Assembly: GCA_900556425.1 (NCBI GenBank)
Contig: USOR01000018.1
Span: 1-10,673 of the forward strand
Direction: 5' to 3'
DNA length: 10,673 nt
DNA from: an uncultured Coriobacteriaceae bacterium
GTDB taxonomy: Bacteria; Actinomycetota; Coriobacteriia; Coriobacteriales; QAMH01
Position numbers and translations under genes: made by a program. The notes beneath the pieces were generated by a model. The model was not told where the DNA came from and did not search any database. It saw only the letters and a list, made by a program, of their open reading frames with translations. Positions 1 to 5,274 of this stretch are shown piece after piece (within the stretch, counting starts at the first letter, position 1; each line of letters starts with the position of its first letter).

Positions 1-429
1 GGGTTTCGCGCCGCCCATGCCGTAGCGCTGCATTTCCTCGGCGCGAAGCTGCTCCACGATCGGAGCGCTTACCACTTCGGCGATGATGTCGAACTTGCCA
101 CGACGCAGGCCATCGTCGACGATGAAGCGCGCAAGGGGCGGGCAATCGAAGACAAGGCCGCGCTGGGCGCCCTGACCGGTGAGATAGGTCTCGATCTCTC
201 CTGCAAGCGAGGGATAATAGCCGCTCATTGCGGCATCGTCCTCAGGCGATACGAGGATGTTGTAGAGCGTGGGCGCATACTCGTGCCCGACGCCGATCAT
301 CTTCTCGTGCTCCATCTCCTTGCAGGCACGTTTGGCGAGCTTGACGGGTTCGATGCCACCGCGACCACGACCGCCCGATCCTTCGATGACGTCTTCGGCC
401 TTGTTCTCGAACCTCGAAAAAATGCCCAT
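1..429 (-). CDS. DUF3662/FhaA-like protein (N-terminal part; runs off left edge)
   Basis: The visible 143 residues begin MGIFSRFENKAEDVIEG, then a Gly/Arg-rich patch (GGRGRGG), then IEPVKLAKRACKEMEHEK. This is the pattern of the DUF3662 domain at the N terminus of actinobacterial FhaA. In that family a C-terminal FHA domain binds phosphothreonine on kinase substrates and helps control cell-wall synthesis. Any FHA domain here would lie outside the window, so it is inferred. The ATG at 429 has an upstream AAAGGAG that sits inside the end of the kinase gene. Only two bases separate the kinase TAG (432-434) from this ATG, so the two are almost certainly co-transcribed and translationally coupled. 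That pairing fits a kinase and phosphopeptide-reader signalling unit. The reading frame is open to base 1. The domain call is good; the full gene identity is less sure because the gene is incomplete. Confidence 0.8.
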   Translation of the reverse strand, partial: MGIFSRFENKAEDVIEGSGGRGRGGIEPVKLAKRACKEMEHEKMIGVGHEYAPTLYNILVSPEDDAAMSGYYPSLAGEIETYLTGQGAQRGLVFDCPPLARFIVDDGLRRGKFDIIAEVVSAPIVEQLRAEEMQRYGMGGAKP

Positions 430-431
430 TG

Positions 432-2093
432 CTATTCTCCTTTATGACGTACCGACGACCCAAGGACGCCGACGACACACATTGCAACGCACGCAAGAAC
501 CGTCGTGATGGCCCACGTGCCGCTCGGACCGGTGGGGAAACCGGTCAAGATAGTCAATCCAATACCCTGCGCGATAAGCAGGATAAGCGCCGCGCAGATT
601 GCACCAAGTATCGACAGTATACGTGTCTCGCGCACGCATAGCACCGACATAAGCACAGTCGCAATAATCCAACCACATATCATAATCCAGGTCGGTATGC
701 TCGTGATGCTGCCAAACAATAATTCTGGCCCCGTATTCTTGCCTACGGTGAGCATGAGAACGACCTGGATGATGGCAGCGCCGAGCGCACGCCTTGGCGG
801 CAGGCAATAACCGGCGATCATGGGCGCGAGCGGCGCAAAACCGACGAGGCCGAGGGGCGAGATAACAAGCGCGCAATTGGTGTCGGCAACGCCCTCCCTG
901 CCGAAAAGCACGACCCAGGCGATGGCCGCCGCAATGGCAACCACGCCGAGCACCGGCATGGGCACGGGGCAGAGGAAGAGCGAGACGCCATTGATGAGCA
1001 TCGCGAGCAGGGCGCCGAAGGGAGGCTTGACCGCTGCGGCGACTGCCGGCAGCAGTGCGATGAGCATGGCGATGTTGGTGTCTATCATCGTGATGTTGAA
1101 AAATGCCGAGGTGCTGATCCACCAGCAAAGCGCTGCGGCGATGACGCGTCCGAGGATGAAGCTCAGATTGGGCGAGACGCGATCGAGGATGCCGCGCTTC
1201 TTGGGCGCGTAGCTCTGCTCCTCGACAACCTCATCGTCCACTTGAACGATCTCGCGCAGGCGACGGCTACCCTGCGCGGCATTCCCCAGATAGGGCATGA
1301 GCGCGGTGAGGAAATCCGCAATGCTGTCGTAACGGTCTTCCGGGTCGGGCGAGAGCGCCGTGAAAAGCACGCTGTCGATGCCCGGGTCGAGGTCAAGGCG
1401 CACCGAGGACGGTGGGGCGACATCGAACTTCTGGATGAGCTTGGCGCTGGCATCGAGGCTATTTGCCGCAAAGGGGCGCTTGCCCGTGAGAATCTCGTAC
1501 ACGACGGCTGCCAGGGCAAACTCGTCGGTGCGTTCATCGAGCATGTGGCCGTTCATCTGCTCGGGCGGCATATAGCCGATGGTGCCGCCGCTTGCCTTGC
1601 GGAAACCTTGCGCGTCGGCGAGCTCGGACACGCCGAAGTCACTCACCTTGCAGGCACCATTACGGTTCACGAGGATGTTATCGGGCTTGATGTCGAGATG
1701 CAGGACCTGGTTCTCGTGCGCGAATTCGACTGCATCGCCAACGGCGAGGATGATGGCCGCCGCGATGTCGAGGTCAAAGCTGCCCGCCGGGGTATCGTGG
1801 ATGATCTGCGCCAGGGAGGGGCCATCGATGGCCTCCATGATAAGGAATGCCTCATCATCGACCCTATCAAAGTCGTACACGCTTACGATGGAGGGACGGC
1901 TGAGCATCGCGCCTGTGCGGGCCTCGGAAAGACCGGTGACGACACCGTTTGCCTGCGCGTTTGAGATGGGCATGCGTTTGATGGCGACACGACGCTGTAT
2001 GCGCGTGTCCCAGCAGATTTCGACCCTGCCGCTGCCACCTTCGCCTTTAACTTCTATGGGTCGATAGCGATCCAGAATCAACGGACCTTGCAT
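432..2093 (-). CDS. Membrane-anchored Ser/Thr protein kinase with polytopic C-terminal domain
   Basis: This is a 553-residue Hanks-type kinase. Visible motifs are the glycine loop GEGGSGRV (17-24), VAIK with catalytic Lys39, a catalytic loop HLDIKPDN (132-139, Asp134), the metal-binding DFG (152-154) and PPEQM (176-180) in place of APE. The kinase domain ends near residue 268. A charged linker (about 275-305) follows, then roughly eight or nine hydrophobic helices between 313 and 546. PknB-type kinases usually have one helix and outer PASTA repeats; neither is present, so this is a different architecture. The usual HRD arginine is Leu133 (HLD), making it a non-RD kinase, a class that in general does not need activation-loop phosphorylation. 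The start ATG at 2093 follows GAGGAG with 9-base spacing. Substrates are unknown; the adjacent FhaA-like protein is the obvious candidate partner. Kinase identity is firm, and the role of the membrane region is unknown. Confidence 0.93.
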   Translation of the reverse strand: MQGPLILDRYRPIEVKGEGGSGRVEICWDTRIQRRVAIKRMPISNAQANGVVTGLSEARTGAMLSRPSIVSVYDFDRVDDEAFLIMEAIDGPSLAQIIHDTPAGSFDLDIAAAIILAVGDAVEFAHENQVLHLDIKPDNILVNRNGACKVSDFGVSELADAQGFRKASGGTIGYMPPEQMNGHMLDERTDEFALAAVVYEILTGKRPFAANSLDASAKLIQKFDVAPPSSVRLDLDPGIDSVLFTALSPDPEDRYDSIADFLTALMPYLGNAAQGSRRLREIVQVDDEVVEEQSYAPKKRGILDRVSPNLSFILGRVIAAALCWWISTSAFFNITMIDTNIAMLIALLPAVAAAVKPPFGALLAMLINGVSLFLCPVPMPVLGVVAIAAAIAWVVLFGREGVADTNCALVISPLGLVGFAPLAPMIAGYCLPPRRALGAAIIQVVLMLTVGKNTGPELLFGSITSIPTWIMICGWIIATVLMSVLCVRETRILSILGAICAALILLIAQGIGLTILTGFPTGPSGTWAITTVLACVAMCVVGVLGSSVRHKGE

Positions 2094-2141
2094 CTTGCCT
2101 CTCTCCTCGATTTCTGTTCATTTTGACAGATGCAGTAGCAC

Positions 2142-2147
2142 ATTATA
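2142..2147 (-). promoter_or_regulatory. -10 box (TATAAT) upstream of the kinase gene
   Basis: A perfect TATAAT on the minus strand lies about 50 bases upstream of the kinase ATG, giving an expected leader of about 42 bases with GAGGAG at 2103-2108. No convincing -35 hexamer is visible 16-18 bases further upstream. It lies between the tRNA terminator and the kinase gene, so it probably starts the kinase/FhaA transcript. Confidence 0.5.
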
Positions 2148-2180
2148 GGTAATCGGCGGATAAAACTGCCGAAGTCCACG

Positions 2181-2209
2181 AAAAAGGCCGACCACTTGGG
2201 TCGGCCTTT
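2181..2209 (-). terminator. Rho-independent terminator of tRNA-Leu
   Basis: Stem GGCCGACC (2186-2193) pairs with GGTCGGCC (2199-2206) across a 5-base loop. Read on the minus strand it is followed by TTTTT (2185-2181). It lies directly after the tRNA 3' end. Three T residues on the plus side might also allow weak action in the other direction. Confidence 0.85.
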
Positions 2210-2218
2210 CCTGTGCTT

Positions 2219-2304
2219 TGGTGCGGGCGAAAGGAGTTGAACCTTCACGGGCCGAAGCCCACTGGCACCTGAAGCCAGCGCGTCTGCCATTCCGCCACGC
2301 CCGC
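2219..2304 (-). tRNA. tRNA-Leu, anticodon CAG, CCA encoded
   Basis: The minus strand folds as a class II tRNA of 86 nt. The acceptor arms GCGGGCG (2298-2304) and CGCCCGC (2223-2229) are perfect, followed by discriminator A and an encoded CCA (2219-2221). The anticodon stem CTGGC/GCCAG encloses loop TTCAGGT with anticodon CAG at 2269-2271, which reads CUG leucine codons. The long variable arm (GGGC TTCG GCCC) is typical of tRNA-Leu. The T-arm carries TTCAACT in its loop. The TATA-like sequence upstream (near 2330) is too weak to call as a promoter. Confidence 0.97.
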
Positions 2305-2384
2305 ATGCGGCGCTTTTGCGCGGTTTCGTATACTAGCACAAAAATGCTGCCGTGCGCGAGACAAGTTGCCATCACCCAAAACAC

Positions 2385-2412
2385 AAAGGGGAGGAGCCAA
2401 ACGCTCCTCCCC
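2385..2412 (-). terminator. Strong hairpin terminator downstream of the small acidic ORF
   Basis: A perfect 10-bp stem, GGGGAGGAGC (2388-2397) with GCTCCTCCCC (2403-2412), has a 5-base loop. On the minus strand it is followed by TTTGTGTTTT. It is placed to stop transcripts coming from the small ORF before the tRNA-Leu gene. Confidence 0.75.
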
Positions 2413-2416
2413 CTCG

Positions 2417-2447
2417 AATGTGACAGGGGTCAGACCCCTGTCACATT
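2417..2447. repeat. 31-bp perfect palindrome (REP-like)
   Basis: Left arm AATGTGACAGGGGTC (2417-2431), a single central A (2432), and right arm GACCCCTGTCACATT (2433-2447) match without error. The last base is also part of the TAA stop (2447-2449) of the small ORF. Such GC-rich palindromes are typical of dispersed REP-type elements. It lies only 4 bases from the neighbouring terminator hairpin, so it may also block RNA decay or help termination. Confidence 0.75.
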
Positions 2448-2620
2448 TAGTTGTTCCGGGCAGCCTCTTCAAAGGTTGCGGCGGTCTCGGCAGCATCCAC
2501 CGCTGCCTGCTCCTCGTCCATCGCGTCGTAATCCTCGACCGCGGCAGCTGCCTCGGCAGCGGCCTCTTCTTCGATGCGCTCGAGATCCTTGCGGGCGTCC
2601 TCGTCTAATGTATCGACCAT
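2447..2620 (-). CDS. Small acidic Ala/Glu-rich protein of unknown function
   Basis: This is a 57-residue ORF beginning MVDTLDEDARKDLERIEEEA. It is dominated by Ala, Glu and Asp, has no cysteine or tryptophan, no membrane segment, and looks helical or coiled-coil. I do not recognise a family. An in-frame ATG at 2632 would add MVVT, but AGAAGG is only one base from that codon. The ATG at 2620 sits about 12 bases after AGAAGG, with a GGTGG closer, so it is preferred. Support for a real gene comes from a good promoter just upstream (2658-2686) and a strong terminator downstream (2385-2412), which make it a self-contained unit. The low-complexity composition is a caution, since GC-rich DNA easily produces Ala/Glu-rich open frames. 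Confidence 0.6.
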   Translation of the reverse strand: MVDTLDEDARKDLERIEEEAAAEAAAAVEDYDAMDEEQAAVDAAETAATFEEAARNN

Positions 2621-2657
2621 CGTGACCACCATCCTTCTATTAACCTAACCTAGATAT

Positions 2658-2686
2658 ATTCTAGAACTCGAATGTATCTTTCTCAA
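2658..2686 (-). promoter_or_regulatory. Sigma70-type promoter for the small acidic ORF
   Basis: On the minus strand TTGAGA (2681-2686) and TAGAAT (2658-2663) are separated by exactly 17 bases, close to the TTGACA/TATAAT consensus. The expected start near 2651 gives a leader of about 30 bases to the ATG at 2620. It lies after the end of the SDR gene, so the small ORF can be expressed separately. Confidence 0.65.
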
Positions 2687-2725
2687 GGATTAAGACACGT
2701 ATGTCAGAAGCTTTTTGCCCTGCCA

Positions 2726-3523
2726 CTAAAGCCGGCGCACAAGCTCCCAACCCGCCATGCTGATGCAGTTGGGAACGACCTTCCCGATAATGCGCAAAGC
2801 ACAAGACTGCGGGCTTGCCGTGGCAACCGCCATATGCAGGCGATTTGCTCGCAGCGCACGAGACACGACGGTCGAGGCTTTCTGGGCGCCGAGCAGATGA
2901 TGCACGTCGCCGCCTCCGCCGGACTCGCGAGCGACTTTCTCGAAGCCCGTCTTCACCCAGGTGGGACACAGCGCGGTTGCAGTGATTCCCGTGTCGTGCA
3001 GCTCCCAACGCAGCGCACGTGTGTAGCGCAGCACGAACGCCTTGGTAGCTGCATATACGTTCATATGTGGAAGCGGGACGAAGGCGGCGGCAGACGCGAC
3101 CTGAACGATATGCGCGCCACGCCCCATGTATGGCAGCGCCGCATGCGTCATATCGACGAGCCCACGGCAGTTGAGATCAATCATGGAATCGACGGCCTCA
3201 TCCGAGATGCTCTGCCAATCCCCGAACTTGCCAAAGCCGGCGGCGTTCACAAGATAGCGCACGTCGGGATCGAAGTCCGCGAGGCGCTGCCTGATAGCCG
3301 CGATGTCAGCCTTGCTCGTGAGGTCTGCCACGATGGGAACCGCCGGGGAACTGAGCGTGTCGGCGATCTCTTGCAGCGCGTCTTGGTTGCGGGCGATGAG
3401 CCACAGTTCGTCCACTTGCTGGAGAAGATCTATCTGCCGGGCGAATTCCCGCCCGAGTCCCGATGAGGCGCCTGTGATCATTGCCACGCGTTTGCGTGAT
3501 TGCCGGGTTTCGTTCTCTGCCAT
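2726..3523 (-). CDS. Short-chain dehydrogenase/reductase (classical SDR)
   Basis: This 265-residue protein is a usual length for classical SDRs. It shows the Rossmann nucleotide loop TGASSGLG (17-24), VADLTS with Asp67, the NAAG motif (93-96), structural Asn118, catalytic Ser144 and the YAATK motif with Tyr157 and Lys161. It should use NAD(P)H to reduce a ketone or aldehyde, or the reverse. No signal peptide or membrane helix is seen, so it is probably cytoplasmic. The substrate cannot be told: the C-terminal substrate loop (about 188-215) contains an unusual GGGG stretch. The ATG at 3523 follows GGAGG with 5-base spacing. The gene is divergent from the holin-like gene and shares a compact promoter region with it. 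It is not obviously linked to the Mo-enzyme genes. Confidence 0.92.
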   Translation of the reverse strand: MAENETRQSRKRVAMITGASSGLGREFARQIDLLQQVDELWLIARNQDALQEIADTLSSPAVPIVADLTSKADIAAIRQRLADFDPDVRYLVNAAGFGKFGDWQSISDEAVDSMIDLNCRGLVDMTHAALPYMGRGAHIVQVASAAAFVPLPHMNVYAATKAFVLRYTRALRWELHDTGITATALCPTWVKTGFEKVARESGGGGDVHHLLGAQKASTVVSRALRANRLHMAVATASPQSCALRIIGKVVPNCISMAGWELVRRL

Positions 3524-3555
3524 GGGAACCTCCGATCACGTTCATCTTGCTGGCG

Positions 3556-3561
3556 TATAAT
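3556..3561 (+). promoter_or_regulatory. -10 box (TATAAT) for the plus-strand holin-like gene
   Basis: TATAAT on the plus strand is about 80 bases upstream of the ATG at 3642. No good TTGACA lies at the expected distance. The box is followed by GTC and then a minus-strand TATAAT, so the two -10 elements overlap in footprint. Confidence 0.45.
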
Positions 3562-3564
3562 GTC

Positions 3565-3570
3565 ATTATA
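3565..3570 (-). promoter_or_regulatory. -10 box (TATAAT) for the SDR gene
   Basis: A minus-strand TATAAT lies about 42 bases upstream of the SDR ATG, giving a leader of about 35 bases containing GGAGG. The -35 region is weak. It is separated by three bases from the plus-strand -10 box, so polymerase binding at one should exclude the other. Confidence 0.45.
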
Positions 3571-3641
3571 TACGCGATTCAAGAAGGTCAGGCGCAATTC
3601 ACCTGCGCGCCTCACCATAGTCGCTCGTGAAAGGAGTAGCC

Positions 3642-4040
3642 ATGTCGTTTCTTATTCGCTGGATAGTAACTGCCATTGCCGTTGCCGCAGCCGTATGGCT
3701 CATTCCCGGCATCGAAATCATCGGTGGCGACTCTGCCTGGGTCGGCATCGTCATTTTCGCGCTGTTCCTCTCGCTGATAGACATCTCCATCAAGCCGATC
3801 CTGCAGATACTCTCGCTCCCCATATCGGTGCTGACATTGGGAATCTTCTATCTGGTCGTCAACACGGCGCTGTTGTATCTGGCAGCCTGGCTTGCCAACG
3901 GACTCTTTGGCGTCGGATTCTGGATTTCGGGCTTTGGCAGCGCGTTTCTCGCGTCCATCGTGATTTCGATCGTGAGCGCCATCGTCAATGCAATCGTCGC
4001 GGGGGACAACAACAAGGCAAACAGTCCGTACGCAAATTAG
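3642..4040 (+). CDS. Four-helix membrane protein, phage holin family 4 / YvlD type
   Basis: This 132-residue protein has four hydrophobic segments at about 5-22, 31-49, 58-84 and 97-120. The segment ISIKPILQILSLPIS, followed by LTLGIFYLVVN, is the hallmark of the Pfam Phage_holin_4_2 / YvlD family. Despite the name, most members are chromosomal membrane proteins with no proven lysis role, and no phage gene surrounds it here. The ATG at 3642 is chosen because AAGGAG lies five bases before it; a GTG at 3627 in the same frame would place that site inside the gene. The C terminus is short and polar (GDNNKANSPYAN). It is the only plus-strand gene in the window. Confidence 0.88.
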   Translation: MSFLIRWIVTAIAVAAAVWLIPGIEIIGGDSAWVGIVIFALFLSLIDISIKPILQILSLPISVLTLGIFYLVVNTALLYLAAWLANGLFGVGFWISGFGSAFLASIVISIVSAIVNAIVAGDNNKANSPYAN

Positions 4041-4055
4041 CGCACGAGCCACGCA

Positions 4056-4088
4056 AATGAGACAGTTGCTCAGAGACACTGTCTCATT
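4056..4088. repeat. Hairpin repeat between convergent genes
   Basis: Arms AATGAGACAGT (4056-4066) and ACTGTCTCATT (4078-4088) pair perfectly over 11 bp with an 11-base spacer. The segment ATGAGACAGTTGC (4057-4069) recurs exactly at 7977-7989, next to the large inverted repeat. There is no T-run after the stem, so it is not a standard terminator, although it could slow convergent transcription between the holin-like gene and the 181-residue gene. Confidence 0.6.
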
Positions 4089-4134
4089 CGCGGCGCGAAA
4101 TCTTCGGGCCCCTCACAAGAAGAGCCAGCGTGCG

Positions 4135-4680
4135 TTATTTCTCGCTGGGTGCGTAACGGGGAGGTTCCTCGACCTCCCAGGCTTCCAGAATGACGTTGCC
4201 ACGATACTTATAGAGTCCGTAGATGCCAAAGAACTCCCAGTCGGCAAGCGTGAACTTGCCCGCAATCGAAGTTACGAACTCGGCGGCCTGACGATTGAAG
4301 GCGCCGTTTTCGAACACGTAGAGGTTCGCGATGTTGTCACGGCTGCCCGTCGGAGCCAATATCACGCCCGTGCCCATCTGGATAGGCAGACCATCGGTCT
4401 TCATGCGCAGGTTCTGGATAACCATCTCGGCCTCGAAGAACGGAAGCCAGTTGCGACGCTTGAGCTTGGCGATCTCGGCCCACTCGAGCGTGTCCTTCTT
4501 CGATTCGTCCGCAAAGACAGCATTGAGAAAGTCCTGGTAGCCCTCGGACTGCGCGAGCGCATCCGCGTATTCGGGCTTGATCCGGTCGGCGACCGTCATG
4601 TACAGGTAGAGCTTGTTGAGCGCTGCCCTATCTGCCAGCGGAGCTGCATCGATCTGGGATTTGAGTTGCTGCACATCCAT
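4135..4680 (-). CDS. Unrecognised 181-residue protein downstream of the Mo-enzyme operon
   Basis: The protein begins MDVQQLKSQIDAAPLADRAA and ends EEPPRYAPSEK. It has no cysteine, no signal peptide, no membrane helix and no repeat. The N-terminal half looks alpha-helical and charged. The C-terminal half is richer in aromatic and beta-type sequence (residues 100-170, including a TGSRDN turn and several Tyr/Trp). I looked for TorD/DmsD chaperone features, which would be natural next to a Mo enzyme, and did not see them. The ATG at 4680 follows GAGG with a 6-7 base gap; a GTG at 4692 would add four residues but lacks such a site. It has the same orientation as the Mo/Fe-S pair, but a terminator (4871-4898) and a 104-bp repeat lie between, so it is probably transcribed separately. 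The codon pattern and good ribosome site support a real gene; its function is unknown. Confidence 0.8.
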   Translation of the reverse strand: MDVQQLKSQIDAAPLADRAALNKLYLYMTVADRIKPEYADALAQSEGYQDFLNAVFADESKKDTLEWAEIAKLKRRNWLPFFEAEMVIQNLRMKTDGLPIQMGTGVILAPTGSRDNIANLYVFENGAFNRQAAEFVTSIAGKFTLADWEFFGIYGLYKYRGNVILEAWEVEEPPRYAPSEK

Positions 4681-4736
4681 GGGAAACCTCACTTGAAAAC
4701 TAATGTCATCTCAACTGGGCGATGCGTGGCGCGGCT

Positions 4737-4840
4737 CCTGTCATCTCGACTAGAGCGGCCACTAGGCCGCGTAATGGAGAGATCTCGTAGGGAGATTTCT
4801 CGACTCCGCTCACTTCGTTCGCTTCGCTCGAAATGACAGG
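4737..4840. repeat. 104-bp element with terminal inverted repeats (MITE/REP-like)
   Basis: The left end CCTGTCATCTCGA (4737-4749) and right end TCGAAATGACAGG (4828-4840) are inverted repeats matching at 12 of 13 positions. Inside are a GCGGCC/GGCCGC hairpin (4755-4770), GAGATCTC (4779-4786), and a stretch of CTTCG/GCTTCG-type repeats (4812-4830). Just outside, 4704-4714 (TGTCATCTCAA) is a near-copy of the left end 35 bases away, suggesting a partial second copy. There is no ORF in it. The pattern is that of a dispersed non-coding repeat sitting in the gap between the Fe-S gene terminator and the 181-residue gene. Confidence 0.65.
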
Positions 4841-4870
4841 GGGGCGGCCGCGACAAGGCAAGTGGAGTAG

Positions 4871-4898
4871 AAAGGGGCCGCGACAACACGGCCCCTTT
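4871..4898 (-). terminator. Terminator of the Mo/Fe-S operon
   Basis: Stem AAAGGGGCCG (4871-4880) pairs with CGGCCCCTTT (4889-4898) over 10 bp with an 8-base loop, 13 bases after the TAG of the Fe-S gene. The minus-strand tail begins TTTCTACT, a short T-run. Because the A/T bases flank the stem symmetrically, it may work in both directions. Confidence 0.75.
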
Positions 4899-4911
4899 TC
4901 TCGAACAGTTG

Positions 4912-5274
4912 CTACTTGGAGCAGGGAGGAACCCAGAGATACTGCTCGGGTTTCTCGTCGAGCTTCTTCGCGAGCTCGTCCACGGGTCCGAACTCCATGC
5001 ACTTTGCCTGGCAATGGAACACGCAGCTCGGGAGCTTGCCGTGGGCGCGGCGGTCTGCGCACAGATCGCAGATCCTGGTGAACGACGGGATGAAGTCGTA
5101 CACGTATTGGTCGGTCGGCGTGCCGTCTGCCTCGCGGATGGGCCACGGGCCGTTCTGCATGACCTTGACACCCCATTGCTCGAGCGGCAGCTCATGCTCG
5201 GACTGGCAAGCGACCTCGCAGGAATAGCAACCGGTGCAGTACTGGTAGTCGACAAGTATTCCGTTCCTAGACAT
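4912..5274 (-). CDS. Small two-cluster 4Fe-4S ferredoxin-like subunit of the Mo enzyme
   Basis: This 120-residue protein has two groups of cysteines. The first is C13-x2-C16-x2-C19-x3-C23. The second is C69-x2-C72-x11-C84-x3-C88, with C92 extra. By analogy with DmsB-type subunits, C13/C16/C19/C88 and C23/C69/C72/C84 would each bind a 4Fe-4S cluster. The Pro usually found after the last cysteine is Gln89. DmsB-like partners are usually about 200 residues with four clusters, so this is a reduced version. No twin-arginine signal or membrane helix is present, so it should act in the cytoplasm, passing electrons to or from the catalytic subunit. Its ATG shares one base with the TAA of that gene (TAATG), with GAGGAGG upstream, which indicates coupled translation and fixed stoichiometry. 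Confidence 0.93.
   Translation of the reverse strand: MSRNGILVDYQYCTGCYSCEVACQSEHELPLEQWGVKVMQNGPWPIREADGTPTDQYVYDFIPSFTRICDLCADRRAHGKLPSCVFHCQAKCMEFGPVDELAKKLDEKPEQYLWVPPCSK

Noticed and set aside
1242..1964. 240-codon plus-strand open frame opposite the kinase
   Set aside because: It lies wholly within the kinase domain coding sequence, which shows all catalytic motifs on the minus strand. It is a shadow frame.
2118..2384. Short open frames across the tRNA-Leu region on both strands
   Set aside because: They overlap the tRNA and its terminator, and the sequence is fully explained by those RNA features.
3642..4040. Prophage remnant signalled by a holin gene
   Set aside because: Phage holin family 4 (YvlD type) proteins are common chromosomal membrane proteins, and no endolysin, integrase or other phage gene is seen nearby.
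4135..4692. TorD/DmsD-type Mo-enzyme chaperone
   Set aside because: Position and size fit, but I could not find the conserved TorD-family features in the 181 residues, so the protein is left as unrecognised.
3988..4836. 282-codon plus-strand open frame running from the holin-like gene to the 104-bp repeat
   Set aside because: It crosses the end of the holin-like gene, a hairpin repeat, the whole of the 181-residue minus-strand gene and part of the TIR element, with no ribosome site or recognisable motif.
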